DNA from: Shewanella insulae
GTDB lineage: Bacteria > Pseudomonadota > Gammaproteobacteria > Enterobacterales > Shewanellaceae
Assembly (NCBI RefSeq): GCF_009831655.1
Contig: NZ_WRPA01000012.1
Location: forward strand, 109,176-173,175
DNA length: 64,000 nt
Reading direction: 5' to 3'
In this document: in pieces, positions 7,396 to 15,830 of the stretch
Layout of the letters: every line of letters begins with the position of its first letter
Numbering within the stretch: position 1 is the first letter of the stretch
The notes under the pieces: model-generated
What the model saw: only the letters and a program-made list of their open reading frames with translations
Databases searched by the model: none
Told to the model about the DNA's origin: nothing
Program-made: the position numbers and the translations under genes

Positions 7396-9170
7396 TGAAA
7401 CACCTGCTGCCTTTTATCAAGCTGTTTAAGCGCCAGTGGCTGATGATGCTGGTGGGATTGCTGCTGAGCCTGACCACCCTGGCGGCGGGGATCGGCCTGC
7501 TGTCACTGTCGGGTTGGTTCCTGTCGGCCACAGCAGTGGCGGGGCTGAGCGTGGTTACCGCCCAGGCCTTTAACTATTTCACCCCCGCCGGTGGGGTGCG
7601 TTTCCTCTCCATCGCTCGCACCGCCAGTCGATACGGTGAGCGTCTGGCGACCCATGAGGCCACCTTCCGCCTGTTGACCGAGCTGCGTACCTGGGCCTGG
7701 GGCAAGCTGATGCCCTTGAGCGCCAAAGATCTTAGCCATCTGCGCGGCGGCGATCTGCTCAACCGTCTGGTGGCCGACATAGATACTCTGGATCATCTCT
7801 ACCTGCGGCTCATTACCCCGCTGCTGGCCTCACTGCTGATGATCGCCGCCCTGTATGGCTTTCTCGCTTGGTTCGATAGCGAGCTGGCGCTGACCCTGTG
7901 CGGCGTGCTGTTGAGTTTATGGTTCCTGCTGCCCCTGGTCTTCTATCGTTTGGGACATAGGCCGGGTATCGCCCAGCTGGAAAACCGGCGCCAGTACCGG
8001 GTATTGCTGCTGGAATATTTGCAAGGTCAGGCGGAGCTGACCCTGTTTGGCGCCGAGAAGCGCTTCAGGGCCGAGCTGGATAGCGCCCAGGAAAAATTGT
8101 TTGCCAGCCAGTCCACCATGACGGCGGTGACCGCCCTGAGTCAGGCGCTGTTGATCCTAAGCCATGGCCTGGCGCTGGTGCTGCTCCTGTATCTCGCCGC
8201 CGACGGGGTGGGAGACAAGGTGCCGCCAGGGCCGCTGCTGGCGCTGGTGGTGTTTATGACTCTGGCCTGTATCGAGATGCTGATGCCGCTGGCAGGCGCC
8301 TTTCAGCACCTGTCGGCCTGCGTGCAGGCTGCCGAACGGGTGAGCGATATCACCGAGCGTTGCCCCAGCATTGGCTATGGCGAAGAGGCTAGCCTGGCGG
8401 CGAGTCGCGGCGCCCTGTCTATTGCGGGTGTCAGTTTCGGCTATCAGCCGGGCCAACGGGTACTGGATGATTTGAGCCTTGAGGTAAAGCCGGGCGAGAA
8501 GCTGGCCCTGCTGGGGCAGACGGGCTGCGGTAAGTCGAGCCTGTTGTCACTCATCACCCGGGAGTGGATGCCCGAGTCGGGCACTATCTTGCTCGATGGT
8601 CACCCCATAGAGAGTTACAGCGAGCAGGCGCTGCGCCGCGCCATGACGGTAGTGAGCCAGCGTATCTATCTATTTGCCGGCACCCTGCGCGATAACCTGA
8701 CCCTGGCACAGTTTGAACAGGCGCCAGCAGGTAGCCGAGCCGAACGCAAGGCCTGGCGTGAGGCCAACGATGCCAGGCTGATTGCTGTGCTCCAGCGCGT
8801 CGGCCTGGGGGCCTTGACTCAGGGCGACAAGCCCCTGGATAACTGGATAGGCGAGGGGGGTAGGCAGCTTTCGGGCGGTGAACGTCGCCGCATCGGCGTG
8901 GCCAGGGCGCTGCTGCGGGATGCACCGCTATTGTTGCTGGACGAGCCCACAGAGGGGCTGGATCAACGCACCGAGCGGGAGATCATGGCGCTGCTGCTGG
9001 AGTTTGCCAAGGATAAGACCATGGTGATGATCAGCCATCGACTGACGGCCATGGATAAGATGGATAGCATCCACCTGATGGAGGCGGGCAAGATCCGCAT
9101 CAGCGGCACTCATCAAAACCTGCTGGCTCAGGATACCCACTACGCCAGCCTGAATCGTGTGCTAAGTTAA
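7395..9170 (+). CDS. cydC: CydC, cysteine/glutathione ABC exporter subunit
   Basis: This 591-residue partner of CydD has six N-terminal membrane helices and an ATPase domain with Walker A (LGQTGCGKSSLLS), signature LSGGERRRIG, Walker B (LLLLDEPTEG) and the H-loop histidine in MVMISHR. The start is the ATG in the TAATG junction, with a strong AGGAGG about 6 bp upstream inside the end of cydD. An insertion relative to typical family members appears between the Q-loop and the signature (the GSRAERKAWREA stretch). The bidirectional terminator at 9231-9262 closes the operon. Confidence 0.93.
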   Translation: MKHLLPFIKLFKRQWLMMLVGLLLSLTTLAAGIGLLSLSGWFLSATAVAGLSVVTAQAFNYFTPAGGVRFLSIARTASRYGERLATHEATFRLLTELRTWAWGKLMPLSAKDLSHLRGGDLLNRLVADIDTLDHLYLRLITPLLASLLMIAALYGFLAWFDSELALTLCGVLLSLWFLLPLVFYRLGHRPGIAQLENRRQYRVLLLEYLQGQAELTLFGAEKRFRAELDSAQEKLFASQSTMTAVTALSQALLILSHGLALVLLLYLAADGVGDKVPPGPLLALVVFMTLACIEMLMPLAGAFQHLSACVQAAERVSDITERCPSIGYGEEASLAASRGALSIAGVSFGYQPGQRVLDDLSLEVKPGEKLALLGQTGCGKSSLLSLITREWMPESGTILLDGHPIESYSEQALRRAMTVVSQRIYLFAGTLRDNLTLAQFEQAPAGSRAERKAWREANDARLIAVLQRVGLGALTQGDKPLDNWIGEGGRQLSGGERRRIGVARALLRDAPLLLLDEPTEGLDQRTEREIMALLLEFAKDKTMVMISHRLTAMDKMDSIHLMEAGKIRISGTHQNLLAQDTHYASLNRVLS

Positions 9171-9230
9171 GGCGTCTTCTTCGCCTTGAGGTGCTAGTCC
9201 TTAGTTCTTTTAGCCCTTGTGACGGGTAAT

Positions 9231-9262
9231 AAAAAAGCCAGTGGAAATCCACTGGCTTTTTT
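9231..9262. terminator. Bidirectional terminator between cydC and putA
   Basis: An 8-bp stem GCCAGTGG/CCACTGGC around AAAT is flanked by six A residues on the left and six T residues on the right. It can therefore stop both cydDC (plus strand) and putA (minus strand), whose ends converge on it. Confidence 0.9.
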
Positions 9263-9310
9263 GTTTGTCGCTTAGTGAGAGCGCTTAACTAGAGCGCTTA
9301 GCGAGTGAGA

Positions 9311-12300
9311 TTACTCCTCGCTGTCACCTAGAGAAAGCAGGGTGGCGTTACCACCGATGGCGGTGATGTTGTTGGTGCGCGTCTTCTCGGTGACGAAACG
9401 GCTCAGGTAGTGTGGACCACCCGCCTTAGGACCCGTGCCCGACAGGCCTTGGCCGCCGAACGGCTGCACGCCAACTACGGCGCCGATCTGGTTACGGTTG
9501 ATGTAGACGTTACCCACGTTGACCTTGTCGGCTACTTCCAGGGCATGGCCCTCGTTGCGGCTGTGGATGCCAAGGGTCAGGCCGAAACCGGTCGAGTTGA
9601 TGTCGTCGATCACCTTAGGCAGGTCGGCTGCCTTGTAGCGGATCACGTGCAGGATAGGACCGAAGTGTTCTTTTTCAAGCACCTTGATGGAGTCGATCTC
9701 TACGGCGGTCGGTGCCACGAAGTGACCATTCTCCGTGTCTGCGGGCAGCTCTCGCTGGTTGATCAGACGACCTACCTGCTTGATATGGTCTATGTGAGCA
9801 TTGAGGTTCGCCTTGGCGGTCGCATCGATCACAGGGCCGACATCTGTCTTCACCGAACTTGGGTTGCCTATGGTCAGCTCGTCCATGGCGCCCTTCATCA
9901 CGTCGATTACCCTTTCGGCGATATCTTCCTGTAGATAGAGTACGCGCAGGGCCGAACAGCGCTGACCGGCGCTGGTGAACGAAGAAGAAACCACGTCGTT
10001 AACCACCTGCTCAGGCTGTGAGGTCGAGTCCACCACCATGGCGTTCTGACCACCTGTCTCGGCGATCAGTGGGATGATGGCGCCGTCACGCTGGGCCAGG
10101 GTCAGGTTGATTCGCTTGGCGGTCACTGTAGAGCCGGTAAAGCAGACGCCGCCGATACGCTCATCGGCCGTGATGGTCGCGCCGACTGTGGCACCCGTGC
10201 CAGGCAGGAACTGCAGGGCTTCTGCCGGAATACCGGCTTCATGGGCCAGCTGCACCGCGCGGTAACCTACGATAGAGGTCTGTTCGGCAGGCTTGGCAAC
10301 CACAGTGTTACCCGCCGCCAGGGCAGCAGCAACCTGACCGAGGAAGATCGCCAGTGGGAAGTTCCATGGGCTGATACAGACGAATACGCCACGACCTTGC
10401 AGGAACAGCTCGTTCAGTTCACCCGTTGGGCCAGGCAGCAGCTCTGGCTTGCCCATCATCTTCTTGGCTTGCACCGCGTAGTAACGACAGAAGTCGACCG
10501 CCTCGCGCACCTCGTCGATGCCGTCTTGAATGCTCTTACCCGCCTCACGGGTACAGAGGGCGATCAGCTCTTCACGGTTCTCTTCCAGCAGATCTGCCAG
10601 CTTCTGTAGCGCGTTGGCGCGCACTTCAACCGGGGTTGAGCACCAGCTACCGAAGGCGTTGTGGGCGCTGGCCAGGGCCTGCTCTATCGCCTGATTGTTG
10701 GCGAAGGCCACCTTGCCGACGATCTTTGTGGTGTCGTATGGGCTCTTCACCTCTACGGTGTCACCGCTGAGGGTTTCGCCATCGACGATAGGGCCGGCAG
10801 ACCACTGCTGCTCTTTGAACTTGTCCAGCGCGGCGAAGAAAGGCTCAGATTCTGAGATGATGTTCATGTTGATTCCCTTAGAGTTTTTGCGCTCGGCACC
10901 GAAGATATCGATAGGCTGAACGATTTTATTGTTGGCTAGGGTTTTATAGCGTTTTAGGGTCGTCAATGGGTGGACAACCAAAGATTCGATCGGTGTCTTA
11001 GGGTCGACCAGCTTGTGCACGAACGAGGTGTTGGCGCCGTTTTCCAGCAGGCGACGCACCAGGTAAGGCAGCAGATCTTTATGGGCACCGACAGGGGCGT
11101 AGATACGTACAGTGCTTACGCCGCTCTCGGCCAGCAGGGTGTCGTACAGCTCTTCGCCCATGCCGTGTAGGCGCTGAAACTCATAAAGACGATCGCCGGC
11201 CATGTCGGTGATGGCGGCCACCGTCTGGGCGTTGTGGCTGGCAAACTGCGGGTAGATGGCGCCGCGGGTGGCGTCAGACAGCAGGTAGCGTGCACAGGCC
11301 AGGTAAGAGACATCCGTGCCTGCCTTGCGGGTAAACAGTGGGTAGCCGCCTTCGCCAGCGACCTGAGCCCACTTGAGCTCGCTGTCCCAGTAGGCGCCCT
11401 TCACCAGGCGTACAGGGATCTCATCGCCCTGATCCTTGGCCAGACGGGTGATCCAGCACAGCACGGGTAGGGCGCGCTTGGAGTAGGCCTGTACCACTAT
11501 GCCCAGTAGACCCCAGCCCTTGGCGGCGTCTGAGTTATACAGCTTCTGGAAGAGTTTCAGTGACAGCTCTAGACGGTCCACCTCTTCGGCGTCGATAGAG
11601 ACGCCCACTTTGAGGCTGCGCGCCTGTTGCACCAATTTAACGAGCGTGTCATACAGCTCTGTCATGGTTCTGTCTTCGTTGGCCACCTCATAGCGAGGGT
11701 GCAGCGCCGATAGCTTGATAGAGATGGTCGGGCGTGGCGCCTCGCTCTCATCGTATTCTTGGGCGCCTAGTGCCGCGATGGCATCAGAGTAATCTTGATA
11801 GTACTTCTGCGCGTCCTTCATGGTCAGGGCGGCTTCGCCCAGCATGTCGTAGCTGTGGGTGTAGCCCAGCTTGCGCTTGTCTGTGCTGTTCTTCAGCGCC
11901 TCTTGTACCGTGCGGCCGAGAACGAACTGCTTACCCATTATCTTCATCGCCGCCAGCATGGCTTGGCGGATCACAGGCTCGCCCAGACGGTTGACCAGAC
12001 GGTTCAGCAGGCTGCTCGGCTTGCCATCTATATTCTTGTCCAGGGAGATGATCTTACCGGTAAGCATCAGGCCCCAGGTTGAGGCGTTGACCAGGGTCGA
12101 GTCACTCTTACTCAGGTGCTCGTCCCATTTGGCGCCGGAGAGCTTATCGTCGATCAGGGCGTCGGCGGTGGCCGCATCAGGGATACGCAGCAGGGCTTCG
12201 GCCAGACACATGAGGATGATCCCTTCTTGGGTCTCCAGGCTGTACTGCTGTAGGAAGGCATCGATACCGACCATGAGTCCTTTCTTGTCGTATTGACGCA

Positions 12301-12490
12301 CCTTGTGCACCAGGTCATGGGCACGCTGGGTAATACGTTGAATCTCTTCGTCGCTCGAGGGAACAAGTTTAATCAGTTCAGAGAGGTATTGCTCTTCGTC
12401 GACAATATAGTTGTTGGTGATCGCTGTAAATAACTCATCTAGAGTAGCTGAGTCGTAACGACCAGTCAGAACTTCACTTGCTTTGAACAT
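9311..12490 (-). CDS. putA: PutA, bifunctional proline dehydrogenase / P5C dehydrogenase
   Basis: PutA oxidises proline to glutamate in two steps: FAD-dependent proline dehydrogenase, then NAD-dependent 1-pyrroline-5-carboxylate dehydrogenase. The N-terminal half carries the barrel motifs SIKLSALHPRYE and RLVKGAYWDSE. The C-terminal half is an aldehyde dehydrogenase with PWNFPLAIFLGQ, catalytic Glu in AETGGQNA and nucleophile Cys in AGQRCSALR. At 1059 residues it lacks the ribbon-helix-helix DNA-binding domain and C-terminal extension of the 1320-residue E. coli protein, so it should not repress its own gene. ATG 12490 is chosen because GGAAG lies 8 bp upstream; a GTG five codons earlier has no such site. 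It acts at the inner membrane, passing electrons to quinone. Confidence 0.95.
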   Translation of the reverse strand: MFKASEVLTGRYDSATLDELFTAITNNYIVDEEQYLSELIKLVPSSDEEIQRITQRAHDLVHKVRQYDKKGLMVGIDAFLQQYSLETQEGIILMCLAEALLRIPDAATADALIDDKLSGAKWDEHLSKSDSTLVNASTWGLMLTGKIISLDKNIDGKPSSLLNRLVNRLGEPVIRQAMLAAMKIMGKQFVLGRTVQEALKNSTDKRKLGYTHSYDMLGEAALTMKDAQKYYQDYSDAIAALGAQEYDESEAPRPTISIKLSALHPRYEVANEDRTMTELYDTLVKLVQQARSLKVGVSIDAEEVDRLELSLKLFQKLYNSDAAKGWGLLGIVVQAYSKRALPVLCWITRLAKDQGDEIPVRLVKGAYWDSELKWAQVAGEGGYPLFTRKAGTDVSYLACARYLLSDATRGAIYPQFASHNAQTVAAITDMAGDRLYEFQRLHGMGEELYDTLLAESGVSTVRIYAPVGAHKDLLPYLVRRLLENGANTSFVHKLVDPKTPIESLVVHPLTTLKRYKTLANNKIVQPIDIFGAERKNSKGINMNIISESEPFFAALDKFKEQQWSAGPIVDGETLSGDTVEVKSPYDTTKIVGKVAFANNQAIEQALASAHNAFGSWCSTPVEVRANALQKLADLLEENREELIALCTREAGKSIQDGIDEVREAVDFCRYYAVQAKKMMGKPELLPGPTGELNELFLQGRGVFVCISPWNFPLAIFLGQVAAALAAGNTVVAKPAEQTSIVGYRAVQLAHEAGIPAEALQFLPGTGATVGATITADERIGGVCFTGSTVTAKRINLTLAQRDGAIIPLIAETGGQNAMVVDSTSQPEQVVNDVVSSSFTSAGQRCSALRVLYLQEDIAERVIDVMKGAMDELTIGNPSSVKTDVGPVIDATAKANLNAHIDHIKQVGRLINQRELPADTENGHFVAPTAVEIDSIKVLEKEHFGPILHVIRYKAADLPKVIDDINSTGFGLTLGIHSRNEGHALEVADKVNVGNVYINRNQIGAVVGVQPFGGQGLSGTGPKAGGPHYLSRFVTEKTRTNNITAIGGNATLLSLGDSEE

Positions 12491-12505
12491 AGTAATTACT
12501 TCCAC

Positions 12506-12822
12506 CTGGACCTAAATAGGGACAGTTTTGGCTTGAACAAAAGGTAAGTTTTCAGGCGTTTAGTATTATTTTTGTATACAATCTGGCGCCTTTCGCGCGC
12601 CGATTATACCTCCAAAATGTGACGAGGAACACTCTTGTGTGGGTGAATGTGAGCTTTGTTTGATCTCGTCCGGCCAGAAGGCGGTCGAGGCCACTGTTTA
12701 TGGGGGTTACAGGCATAGCCTCTCGATGAATTAGTCGGGACTTTTATCGCTCATTCAGGCATAAAAAAGCCAGGGACTCTGCCCTGGCTTCAGTTTATCG
12801 CTTTCGAATCGTCCAGTGCGTT
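12506..12822. other. Gene-free leader of putA
   Basis: No gene is seen here. The stretch holds the putA 5' region, with AT-rich sequence at 12540-12600 that may contain its promoter, and the terminator of the downstream-facing SH3 gene at 12768-12790. I found no operator I would defend. Confidence 0.5.
12768..12790 (-). terminator. Terminator after the SH3-domain gene
   Basis: AAGCCAGGG and CCCTGGCTT form a 9-bp stem. Read on the minus strand, six T residues follow the hairpin. It lies about 33 bp after the stop at 12823. Confidence 0.85.
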
Positions 12823-13398
12823 TTACCAGCGGTTCTTCTGGCGACGACGTGGACGCGGCAGGTAGACCAGAATCACACCGATCAACACACCTATACCGGC
12901 GATCATGCCGCCCTGCTTCATCAGCTCGAAACGCTCATCGTTCTTCAGCTTGGTTAGCTCGCGGGTGGCGCTATCGCGCTCGCTCGAGGCCTTGGCCAGG
13001 GCTTCTTCGGCATTGGCCAGTTGTGAGCGTAGCTGGCGGATCAGCTGAGTGCTGCTATCGCTCTCGTTGGTAACGCTCTCAAGCTCGGCTTTTACCTTGT
13101 CGAGTTCGGCCTGAACTTCCGGTAGCTGCACACGAAAGCTCTTGCCTGAGCTCAGCATCTTGCTGTCGACCCAGCCCTCACGGCCCTTGTGGTCGACGAT
13201 CTTGGCGTAGTCGTTTTGCGTCTCACCCATGTAGGTGACGGGCTGACCGGCCTCGACGCTGCCCAGAATACGGTACTGGGTGCCCGGGCCTCCGTGAATG
13301 AAGGTGTAGACGTTATCTGAGATATAACGGGTTTGCTCTGCCGCCATCAGGGTCGATGACACTAGCATCATGGCGAGAATAGATAGGAGTCTTAACAC
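12823..13398 (-). CDS. YgiM-like periplasmic SH3-domain protein with C-terminal anchor
   Basis: This 191-residue protein matches the YgiM/TIGR04211 layout. It has a signal peptide (to about residue 20, ending LMAAEQ), a bacterial SH3 domain (about 25-85, with TRYISDNVYTFIHGGPGTQY), a coiled coil (about 95-155) and a C-terminal membrane helix (about 160-180) followed by a basic tail RPRRRQKNRW. The SH3 domain should lie in the periplasm. In many gammaproteobacteria this gene sits near the CYTH-CHAD gene ygiF; here it is separated from it by the pit genes. The function of the family is not firmly known. The start is a GTG, with AGAGAA upstream. Confidence 0.8.
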   Translation of the reverse strand: MLRLLSILAMMLVSSTLMAAEQTRYISDNVYTFIHGGPGTQYRILGSVEAGQPVTYMGETQNDYAKIVDHKGREGWVDSKMLSSGKSFRVQLPEVQAELDKVKAELESVTNESDSSTQLIRQLRSQLANAEEALAKASSERDSATRELTKLKNDERFELMKQGGMIAGIGVLIGVILVYLPRPRRRQKNRW

Positions 13399-13550
13399 TT
13401 TGAGTTCTCTTCAGCGAAATATTGGCACATGCTAGGGATTTAGCCCTCTATTTGCAAGTGCAACATGGGAAGTGTTACCAGGAATTAATCTTTGTAACTG
13501 CTCGGTTTGGCAGGTAAGTTGCACAGAAAAGAATAGTTGAAAACGGCAAT

Positions 13551-13582
13551 AAAAAAGGAAGCCCTGAGGCTTCCTTTCGTTT
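13551..13582 (-). terminator. Terminator of the phosphate transporter operon
   Basis: GGAAGCC-CTGA-GGCTTCC (13557-13574) has A residues on its left and T residues on its right. On the minus strand six T residues follow the stem. It lies about 30 bp beyond the stop of the transporter gene. Confidence 0.88.
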
Positions 13583-13603
13583 TTCTCATTGGTAGGGCCT
13601 AGC

Positions 13604-14872
13604 CTAGCTAAAGATACCCTTGATCATGAAGAAGAAGATGATCGACAGACCCGCGCCCGCAGGCAGTGTCACCACCCAAGAGACAACGATGTTACGTACC
13701 ACGCCTATGTTGATGGCGGCGATACCACGTGCCATACCTACACCCAGCACGGCACCGACCAGTGTCTGTGTGGTCGAGATCGGCAGACCCGTACCCGAGG
13801 CGATAACTACGGTCGAGGCGGCAGCCAGCTCGGCGGCAAAACCACGGCTAGGTGTCAGGTGAGTGATGTTCTTACCGATAGTCTGCATCACGCGCTTACC
13901 GAAGATAGCCAGACCCATGACGATACCGAAGGCACCCAGAGGTAGGATCCACCATACCAATTCGGCCTTGCTGGCGATCTCGCCACCGCTGTTTACCACA
14001 GATACAACGGCCGCTAGCGGGCCAATAGCGTTGGCGACATCGTTAGAACCGTGGGCAAACGCCATACAACAGGCGGTCACTACCATCAGAACAGCGAATA
14101 CCTTTTCCACGTTGCCAAACTGGGTCTGCTGATCGGCGCTCTTGCTCATCTTAAGACGCTTGATGGCAATCATACCGCCTATGCCAACCAGTACCGCGAC
14201 AACCAGGGCCAGCGAGTATGCTTCGACGTTGGTAAAGTGCAGACCCACGTGCTTGAGACCCTTCTTGATGGTCACCAGCGACATGACGAAGCCTGCCAGT
14301 GCCATGTAGAAAGGCACGTAACGCTTGGCGTTCTCCAGCGGGTTATCGGTGTTGAAGATCAGCTTCTGTACGCTTTGGAAGATGGTAAAGGCGATAAAAC
14401 CTGAGATAGCAGGGGTCACGACCCAAGAACCTACGATACCCAGTACCTTGCTCCAGGCGACAGAATCGGCGCTCACACCCACGGCGGCAAAACCTACGAT
14501 GGCGCCGACGATAGAGTGAGTGGTCGATACCGGCCAACCTAGTGCTGACGCTGCGACCAACCAGATACCGGCAGCCAGTAGCGCCGAGATCATGCCGTAA
14601 ACCAACAGCTCAGGCGAGTCGACAAAGTATGCCGAGTCGATGATCCCTTTACGGATCGTGCTGGTTACTTCACCGCCTGCGAGGTACGCGCCGGCAAATT
14701 CGAAGATCATCGCGATGATGATCGCTTGTTTAATGGTGATCGCGTTTGAACCTACTGAGGTTCCCATAGCATTAGCGACATCGTTTGCGCCAATACCCCA
14801 CGCCATTAAAAATCCAAATGCAGCCGCAATGGCGATCAGCCACGGGCCATTGGTGATTAATACATCAACCAT
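13604..14872 (-). CDS. pit: PiT-family inorganic phosphate transporter
   Basis: This 422-residue inner-membrane protein has about ten helices and the duplicated PiT signature, GANDVANAMGTSVGS near residue 27 and HGSNDVANAIGPLAAV near residue 270. PiT proteins import phosphate, usually as a metal-phosphate complex with protons or sodium. It follows the DUF47 gene with a 24-bp gap, an arrangement that is conserved widely, and the pair is closed by the hairpin at 13551-13582. The Pho-box-like repeats upstream of the DUF47 gene suggest that PhoB acts on both. The ATG at 14872 is clear. Confidence 0.9.
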   Translation of the reverse strand: MVDVLITNGPWLIAIAAAFGFLMAWGIGANDVANAMGTSVGSNAITIKQAIIIAMIFEFAGAYLAGGEVTSTIRKGIIDSAYFVDSPELLVYGMISALLAAGIWLVAASALGWPVSTTHSIVGAIVGFAAVGVSADSVAWSKVLGIVGSWVVTPAISGFIAFTIFQSVQKLIFNTDNPLENAKRYVPFYMALAGFVMSLVTIKKGLKHVGLHFTNVEAYSLALVVAVLVGIGGMIAIKRLKMSKSADQQTQFGNVEKVFAVLMVVTACCMAFAHGSNDVANAIGPLAAVVSVVNSGGEIASKAELVWWILPLGAFGIVMGLAIFGKRVMQTIGKNITHLTPSRGFAAELAAASTVVIASGTGLPISTTQTLVGAVLGVGMARGIAAINIGVVRNIVVSWVVTLPAGAGLSIIFFFMIKGIFS

Positions 14873-14896
14873 GTTGATACCTTGATAACTTTGTTT

Positions 14897-15577
14897 TTAG
14901 ACGCGAGCTAGCATTAGCTCTAGGCGGGAACCGACACGCTCGGCAAGGTCTGCCAAGTCTCCAACCCACTCAATTATCTTATAGAGGAACATCACATCTA
15001 CAGGGTTTAGCTCATTCTCTATGCTAAACAACTGACGACGAATTTTGATTTGTAGATCGTCTGTGTCCTCTTCAATTTTGTCGAGTTCAACGATCATTTT
15101 AGCGACAAGATCGACTTCACGGCCCCTAAAACCTGTTTCGAGCAGGTCGTCGAGTTCGTTAATCGCTTGCTTAGCCTGTGCCACTGCATCGATACAGCGT
15201 GCCAGGTAAGCATTGAAAGGTTCTTGAATTGCTTCTGGGACAAGTAGTTGTCGGCCGATAATACGACCGGAAATGTCTTTCGCCTTGTTGGCGATCTTAT
15301 CTTGCTGGGTAAGTAGCTCCAGTAAGTCAGTTCTTTCAACTGGCATAAACAGGCCGCCGGGCAGGGTTAAGCGGATCTCACGCTTGAGTTCATCTGCTTC
15401 ACGTTCTGCTTGGCTGATTTGTTTACGAAGTTGAACAGCTTTGTCCCAGTCTCCTGCGACAGTAGCTTCAAAAAATGGTACAAGGATCGAGGCACAGTAG
15501 TGCACTTTGTCGATATGATCTTGTAATGGTTTAATTGGCGATTTTGCAAACACGCCCAAAATAGAGTTTACTGGCAT
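14897..15577 (-). CDS. DUF47 (TIGR00153) PhoU-like partner of the phosphate transporter
   Basis: This 226-residue, mostly helical cytoplasmic protein belongs to the DUF47 family, which is distantly related to PhoU. It shows the paired acidic helices typical of metal-binding PhoU-like bundles (QAEREADELKREI and ELDKIEEDTDDLQ). DUF47 proteins are encoded next to PiT transporters and are thought to control them. It is the first gene of the two-gene operon. The start ATG at 15577 lies about 157 bp downstream of a Pho-box-like element. Confidence 0.88.
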   Translation of the reverse strand: MPVNSILGVFAKSPIKPLQDHIDKVHYCASILVPFFEATVAGDWDKAVQLRKQISQAEREADELKREIRLTLPGGLFMPVERTDLLELLTQQDKIANKAKDISGRIIGRQLLVPEAIQEPFNAYLARCIDAVAQAKQAINELDDLLETGFRGREVDLVAKMIVELDKIEEDTDDLQIKIRRQLFSIENELNPVDVMFLYKIIEWVGDLADLAERVGSRLELMLARV

Positions 15578-15733
15578 TGCCGTGTACCTATTTAGGTTAT
15601 TCCACTGTTGGAAAATGCGGGCGCATGTTAACCCAAGCGTCCACGTATTGAAACTGCGTTTTTATATAAAAACCGATAGTTTTTATTCTAACGAGTTATA
15701 TATAAACTGCAATGCGAGATACTAATGCCCGTT

Positions 15734-15751
15734 TATGACACTAATATGACA
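15734..15751 (-). promoter_or_regulatory. Pho-box-like direct repeat in front of the DUF47-pit operon
   Basis: On the minus strand TGTCATA is repeated exactly after a 4-base spacer (TGTCATA-TTAG-TGTCATA), which is the PhoB box geometry of two 7-bp half-sites 11 bp apart. A further TGTCAT lies about 35 bp upstream. The site is in the divergent region and so could also act on the CYTH-CHAD gene. Confidence 0.6.
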
Positions 15752-15830
15752 TTGTGAAATTTTCATTAAAGTATAATGACACATTCATTACAGTTCCGAA
15801 TCCTAGATTAAAAAAGTGAGCAGCTGGCGA

